Assembly: GCA_947462695.1 (NCBI GenBank)
Contig: CANHQC010000007.1
Span: 1-16,931, forward strand
DNA: 16,931 nucleotides
Direction of reading: 5' to 3'
Source of the DNA: Flavobacteriales bacterium
GTDB lineage: Bacteria > Bacteroidota > Bacteroidia > Flavobacteriales_D > Crocinitomicaceae
Shown: piece by piece, positions 14,680 to 16,931 of the stretch
How positions within the stretch are numbered: the stretch's first letter is position 1
Layout: each line of letters begins with the position of its first letter
The notes under the pieces: model-generated
What the model saw: the letters and a program-made list of their open reading frames with translations, nothing else
What the model was told of the DNA's origin: nothing
The model's database searches: none
Made by a program: the position numbers and the translations under genes

Positions 14680-15014
14680 TTTCGTTTACTTATTTTATTT
14701 CCTGTTATCGATCGTTGCCGGTCACATTTAAAGCGATCAATGCCATCAACTCTTCGTTTGGCATGTTTTGTTTGGCAAGCCTCAACACGCTCCCTCCATC
14801 GTTTATATGAGCTAAATTTCAATTCAGCTTTCATGAGTTTTCGGACGTCCGACTCTAAAAGACCAAATTGATCTCTTATCGCATCAAATGGCGTTCTGTC
14901 TTCCCAAGCCATTTCAATTATTCGATCTTTATCTTCGTCTGACAACTTCGAATCGGTCTGTTTCTCTTGTGTTACATATGCCAAAGGCGATGGCAAATCA
15001 CTGTAATTACACAT
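14676..15014 (-). CDS. TIGR03643-type small protein, photolyase-associated
   Basis: About 112-residue basic protein. The central block, LSDEDKDRIIEMAWEDRTPF then DAIRDQFGLLESDVRKLMKAEL, and FSSYKRWRERVEACQTKHAK, matches my knowledge of TIGR03643, a family of unknown function found beside cryptochromes and photolyases. The block from about residue 40 resembles a helix-turn-helix of the sigma-factor type, so DNA binding is possible but unproven. The C-terminal third is Lys/Arg-rich (DRFKCDRQRSITGNKISKRK). I prefer the ATG at 15014, which forms TAATG with the cryptochrome stop; an ATG at 15032 is in the same frame and would add six residues and a 19-base overlap. The stop overlaps the SDR start by four bases. 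The segment before the family block is longer than I expect for homologues. Confidence 0.85.
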   Translation of the reverse strand: MCNYSDLPSPLAYVTQEKQTDSKLSDEDKDRIIEMAWEDRTPFDAIRDQFGLLESDVRKLMKAELKFSSYKRWRERVEACQTKHAKRRVDGIDRFKCDRQRSITGNKISKRK

Positions 15015-16309
15015 TAGTTCTTCTCTAGCCATAGTCTTCTATACGTTTGTTTTGGATCGTATTGTTGTGCTTGCTTCTCTGTATTGAACACCCTGTTTTC
15101 TCTTGGGTCATTGCCTACACCTGCCACATATGCCCAATTGCCCCAGTTACTTGACGCATCGTAGTCGATGAGTTGTTGTTCAAAATACGCAGCACCCAAT
15201 CGCCAGTCTAATTTTAATTCATGCACGAAATAAGAAGCCACATTTTGGCGACCTCGGTTACTCATGAATCCGGTCAATTTTAGTTCACGCATATTTGCAT
15301 CGACGAATTCATCTCCAGTTTCACCGTTTATCCATGCCTGAAACAAACGTTCATCAACACGATTCGGAACTTCTTGTGCATTTTTCCATCCATGTAACTG
15401 GAACATCTTTGAACCATATTTTTTCATCATAAACCGGAAATAATCTCTCCAAATCAACTCAAACACAACCCAATAAGTCGAATCGTTTTCACCAAAAGCT
15501 TTTTCAAATCGCTTTATTTCATGGTAAATCCATTTAGGGGAAATACACCCTAACGCGAGCCAAGGAGAAAACTTTGTCGAATAATCAGATCCAATGAGAC
15601 CATTTCTGGTTTCTTTATACGATTGAACAGCTTTAGATTGAAACAAATAATAATCCAATCGATTTAATGCTTCTTTTTCTCCACCGCTAAAATTTATGGC
15701 TGATCGATCATCTAAGGTAGGCATTGTCAATCCTAACTCGATAAGCGAAGGTACTCTAGACTCTTTTAGTTTGGGAAAGCGAAGTTCAGGAATAGGAAAA
15801 GATGGTCGAACGTGTGTTTCACGTTCAATTTTCTTTCGAAAAGTTGTAAATACGTCTGGAATATCTTTAATACCAAAAGGGAAATCGGTTGCACGATACA
15901 ACGTACTTGTGCTGAATGCATCTATTTCTACTCCTATTTTCCATAACGCTTTTTCAACGGATGCTACCGTCGTCAACTCTTCTGGTGAAATCTCTTTTTT
16001 TGTGAAAACCTGCTGGACATTGTATTCTTTTGCCAGTATAGGAATTTCAATTTCAGGAAGACCTACGCTGACAATTAAATCTCCACCTCTTTCTTGAAGT
16101 TGATTCTTCAGTTGTTCTATGGATTCAAGTAAAAATTGAGCGCGAAAACTACCTGTTTTAGTTAGCCCATTCGGTAATAGCTTAAATTGCGCTGGATCGA
16201 CACAGAAAATTGGAACGATTTCCTCTGCCCTTTCAGCTGCTCTAAATAAGACTTCGTTATCCAATAATCGAAGGTCGTTTTTAAACCAAACAAGGACTCG
16301 TTTTTTCAT
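15014..16309 (-). CDS. Cryptochrome DASH / photolyase-family flavoprotein
   Basis: 431-residue FAD-binding cryptochrome/photolyase of the DASH type, a class known for blue-light absorption and repair of cyclobutane pyrimidine dimers in single-stranded DNA. The N-terminal antenna domain begins MKKRVLVWFKNDLRLLDNEV with the usual RVLVWFRxDLR pattern. The catalytic FAD domain contains YKETRNGLIGSDYSTKFSPW, LALGCISPKWIYHEI, NDSTYWVVFELIWRDYFRFM (the DASH-typical stretch), TGFMSNRGRQNVASYF, and SNWGNWAYVAGVGNDPRENR, the FAD-contact region. Length is normal for bacterial DASH proteins without a C-terminal extension. The start overlaps the stop of the iron-sulfur photolyase gene by four bases, and its stop is shared with the start of the next gene, so it is the second gene visible in a tightly coupled operon. 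Confidence 0.95.
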   Translation of the reverse strand: MKKRVLVWFKNDLRLLDNEVLFRAAERAEEIVPIFCVDPAQFKLLPNGLTKTGSFRAQFLLESIEQLKNQLQERGGDLIVSVGLPEIEIPILAKEYNVQQVFTKKEISPEELTTVASVEKALWKIGVEIDAFSTSTLYRATDFPFGIKDIPDVFTTFRKKIERETHVRPSFPIPELRFPKLKESRVPSLIELGLTMPTLDDRSAINFSGGEKEALNRLDYYLFQSKAVQSYKETRNGLIGSDYSTKFSPWLALGCISPKWIYHEIKRFEKAFGENDSTYWVVFELIWRDYFRFMMKKYGSKMFQLHGWKNAQEVPNRVDERLFQAWINGETGDEFVDANMRELKLTGFMSNRGRQNVASYFVHELKLDWRLGAAYFEQQLIDYDASSNWGNWAYVAGVGNDPRENRVFNTEKQAQQYDPKQTYRRLWLEKN

Positions 16310-16931
16310 AATGACTCGATTTGATCTAAATATTTTTCTGCCTGTACCATTAATTCACCGCGTTGATCTGCCTTCATTTTATTGAGTACCGCATACATCA
16401 TTTTCATTCTGAATTGACCTTCAAAAACAGATCGGTGATGTTCGAGAAAATGCCAATAAAGGCTATTAAACGGACAGGATTTCTCGCCGGTTTTCAGTGA
16501 CTTAGTGTAAAAGCACGTTTTGCAGTAATCGCTCATCTTATCAATGTATGCGGCAGAACTAACGTATGGTTTTGTGGCAACAAATCCGCCGTCAGCATAT
16601 TGACTCATGCCACGTGTATTTGTAATTTCTACCCATTCAATGGCATCAATGTAGATTCCCAAATACCATTGGTCGACCTCATCCGGATGAATCCCAGCTA
16701 AAAGCGCAAAATTGCCGGTGACCATCAACCGCTGAATGTGGTGGGCATATGCAAAATTCAACGACTGATTAATCGCATGCTTCAAGCAGTTCATTTTCGT
16801 GTCACCCGTCCAAAACCAATTCGGTAATTTTCGATCATGATTTAAGGCGTTCGCAAATGCAAAACCGGGCATTTGAGACCAATAAACACCGCGCATGTAT
16901 TCCCTCCAACCGATAATTTGACGAACAAATC
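16306..16931 (-). CDS. Iron-sulfur bacterial cryptochrome/photolyase (PhrB-like), 5' end outside window
   Basis: C-terminal part of a deoxyribodipyrimidine photolyase-related protein of the FeS-BCP class, whose studied member, Agrobacterium PhrB, is a (6-4) photolyase with FAD, a lumazine antenna and a [4Fe-4S] cluster. The frame runs through the right edge; codons before the internal ATG at 16896 read FVRQIIGWREYMRGVYW, a family signature, so that ATG is not the start. Four cysteines fit the cluster ligands: codons at 16786-16788, 16522-16524, 16513-16515 and 16474-16476, i.e. spacings of 88, 3 and 13 residues, the same as the PhrB ligands as I remember them. Other matches are YAHHIQRLMVTGNFALL and NTRGMSQYADGG. 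It overlaps the cryptochrome start by four bases and is the most upstream gene seen in the operon. Confidence 0.95.
   Translation of the reverse strand, partial: FVRQIIGWREYMRGVYWSQMPGFAFANALNHDRKLPNWFWTGDTKMNCLKHAINQSLNFAYAHHIQRLMVTGNFALLAGIHPDEVDQWYLGIYIDAIEWVEITNTRGMSQYADGGFVATKPYVSSAAYIDKMSDYCKTCFYTKSLKTGEKSCPFNSLYWHFLEHHRSVFEGQFRMKMMYAVLNKMKADQRGELMVQAEKYLDQIESL

Noticed and set aside
16896..16931. ATG at 16896 as the start of a 196-residue protein
   Set aside because: Codons upstream to the window edge encode a photolyase signature (FVRQIIGWREY), so the gene continues outside the window.
1..16931. CRISPR arrays, tRNA or rRNA genes, insertion sequences, phage genes
   Set aside because: None was recognised on either strand by eye; genes are contiguous and the style of the sequence is uniform, with no sign of recent transfer.

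Overview
The window looks like chromosomal DNA of a Bacteroidota bacterium, most likely a marine or freshwater flavobacterium (Flavobacteriales). The evidence is AT-rich coding sequence, A-rich leaders instead of Shine-Dalgarno sites, several perfect TAnnTTTG promoter elements, and protein types typical of that group. This placement is inferred from style and content, not from a marker-gene search. There are no rRNA or tRNA genes, CRISPR arrays or insertion sequences that I can see, and no intergenic gap exceeds 300 bases.

Layout: (1) Positions 1-4686 hold housekeeping and stress genes: the 3' part of an ALDH3-type aldehyde dehydrogenase, a small two-helix membrane protein, a TerC-family membrane protein, and uvrB, divergent from the TerC gene. 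(2) An almost perfect 40-bp palindrome follows uvrB. (3) Positions 4811-6865 carry a DUF3817 membrane protein, a ComB-like 2-phosphosulfolactate phosphatase, and a secreted zinc phospholipase C/S1-P1-like hydrolase that overlaps comB. (4) Positions 6931-12116 are the highlight: a compact three-gene gas-sensing operon of a stand-alone H-NOX haem protein, a 1412-residue multi-sensor histidine kinase, and a single-domain response regulator. (5) On the minus strand, positions 12121-13896 encode a LemA / TPM / TPM operon. (6) Positions 13990-16931, also minus, hold a light/DNA-repair operon: iron-sulfur photolyase (5' end outside the window), DASH cryptochrome, a TIGR03643-type small protein and an atypical SDR protein, joined by 1- to 4-base overlaps.

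The H-NOX operon is the most unusual part. The kinase carries, after its first GAF domain, a region that matches the HNOBA (H-NOX-associated PAS) domain of animal soluble guanylate cyclase, including a CSP...DxPxHD pattern with the same spacing, followed by a predicted coiled coil. The haem sensor and the associated domain, fused in guanylate cyclase, are here separate adjacent genes, which suggests docking in trans. The H-NOX lacks a tyrosine at the position linked to O2 binding, so I infer that it senses NO. Its promoter has a perfect Bacteroidota -7 element overlapped by a perfect FNR-type box (TTGAT-N4-ATCAA), so a CRP/FNR-family regulator probably also controls the operon. The only encoded output is a receiver domain, so the downstream target is unknown.

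The photolyase operon joins two flavoprotein DNA-repair/photoreceptor enzymes to two accessory proteins of unknown role. The SDR member has lost the catalytic tyrosine and so is unlikely to be an ordinary dehydrogenase. Together with uvrB, the window has a marked DNA photodamage component.
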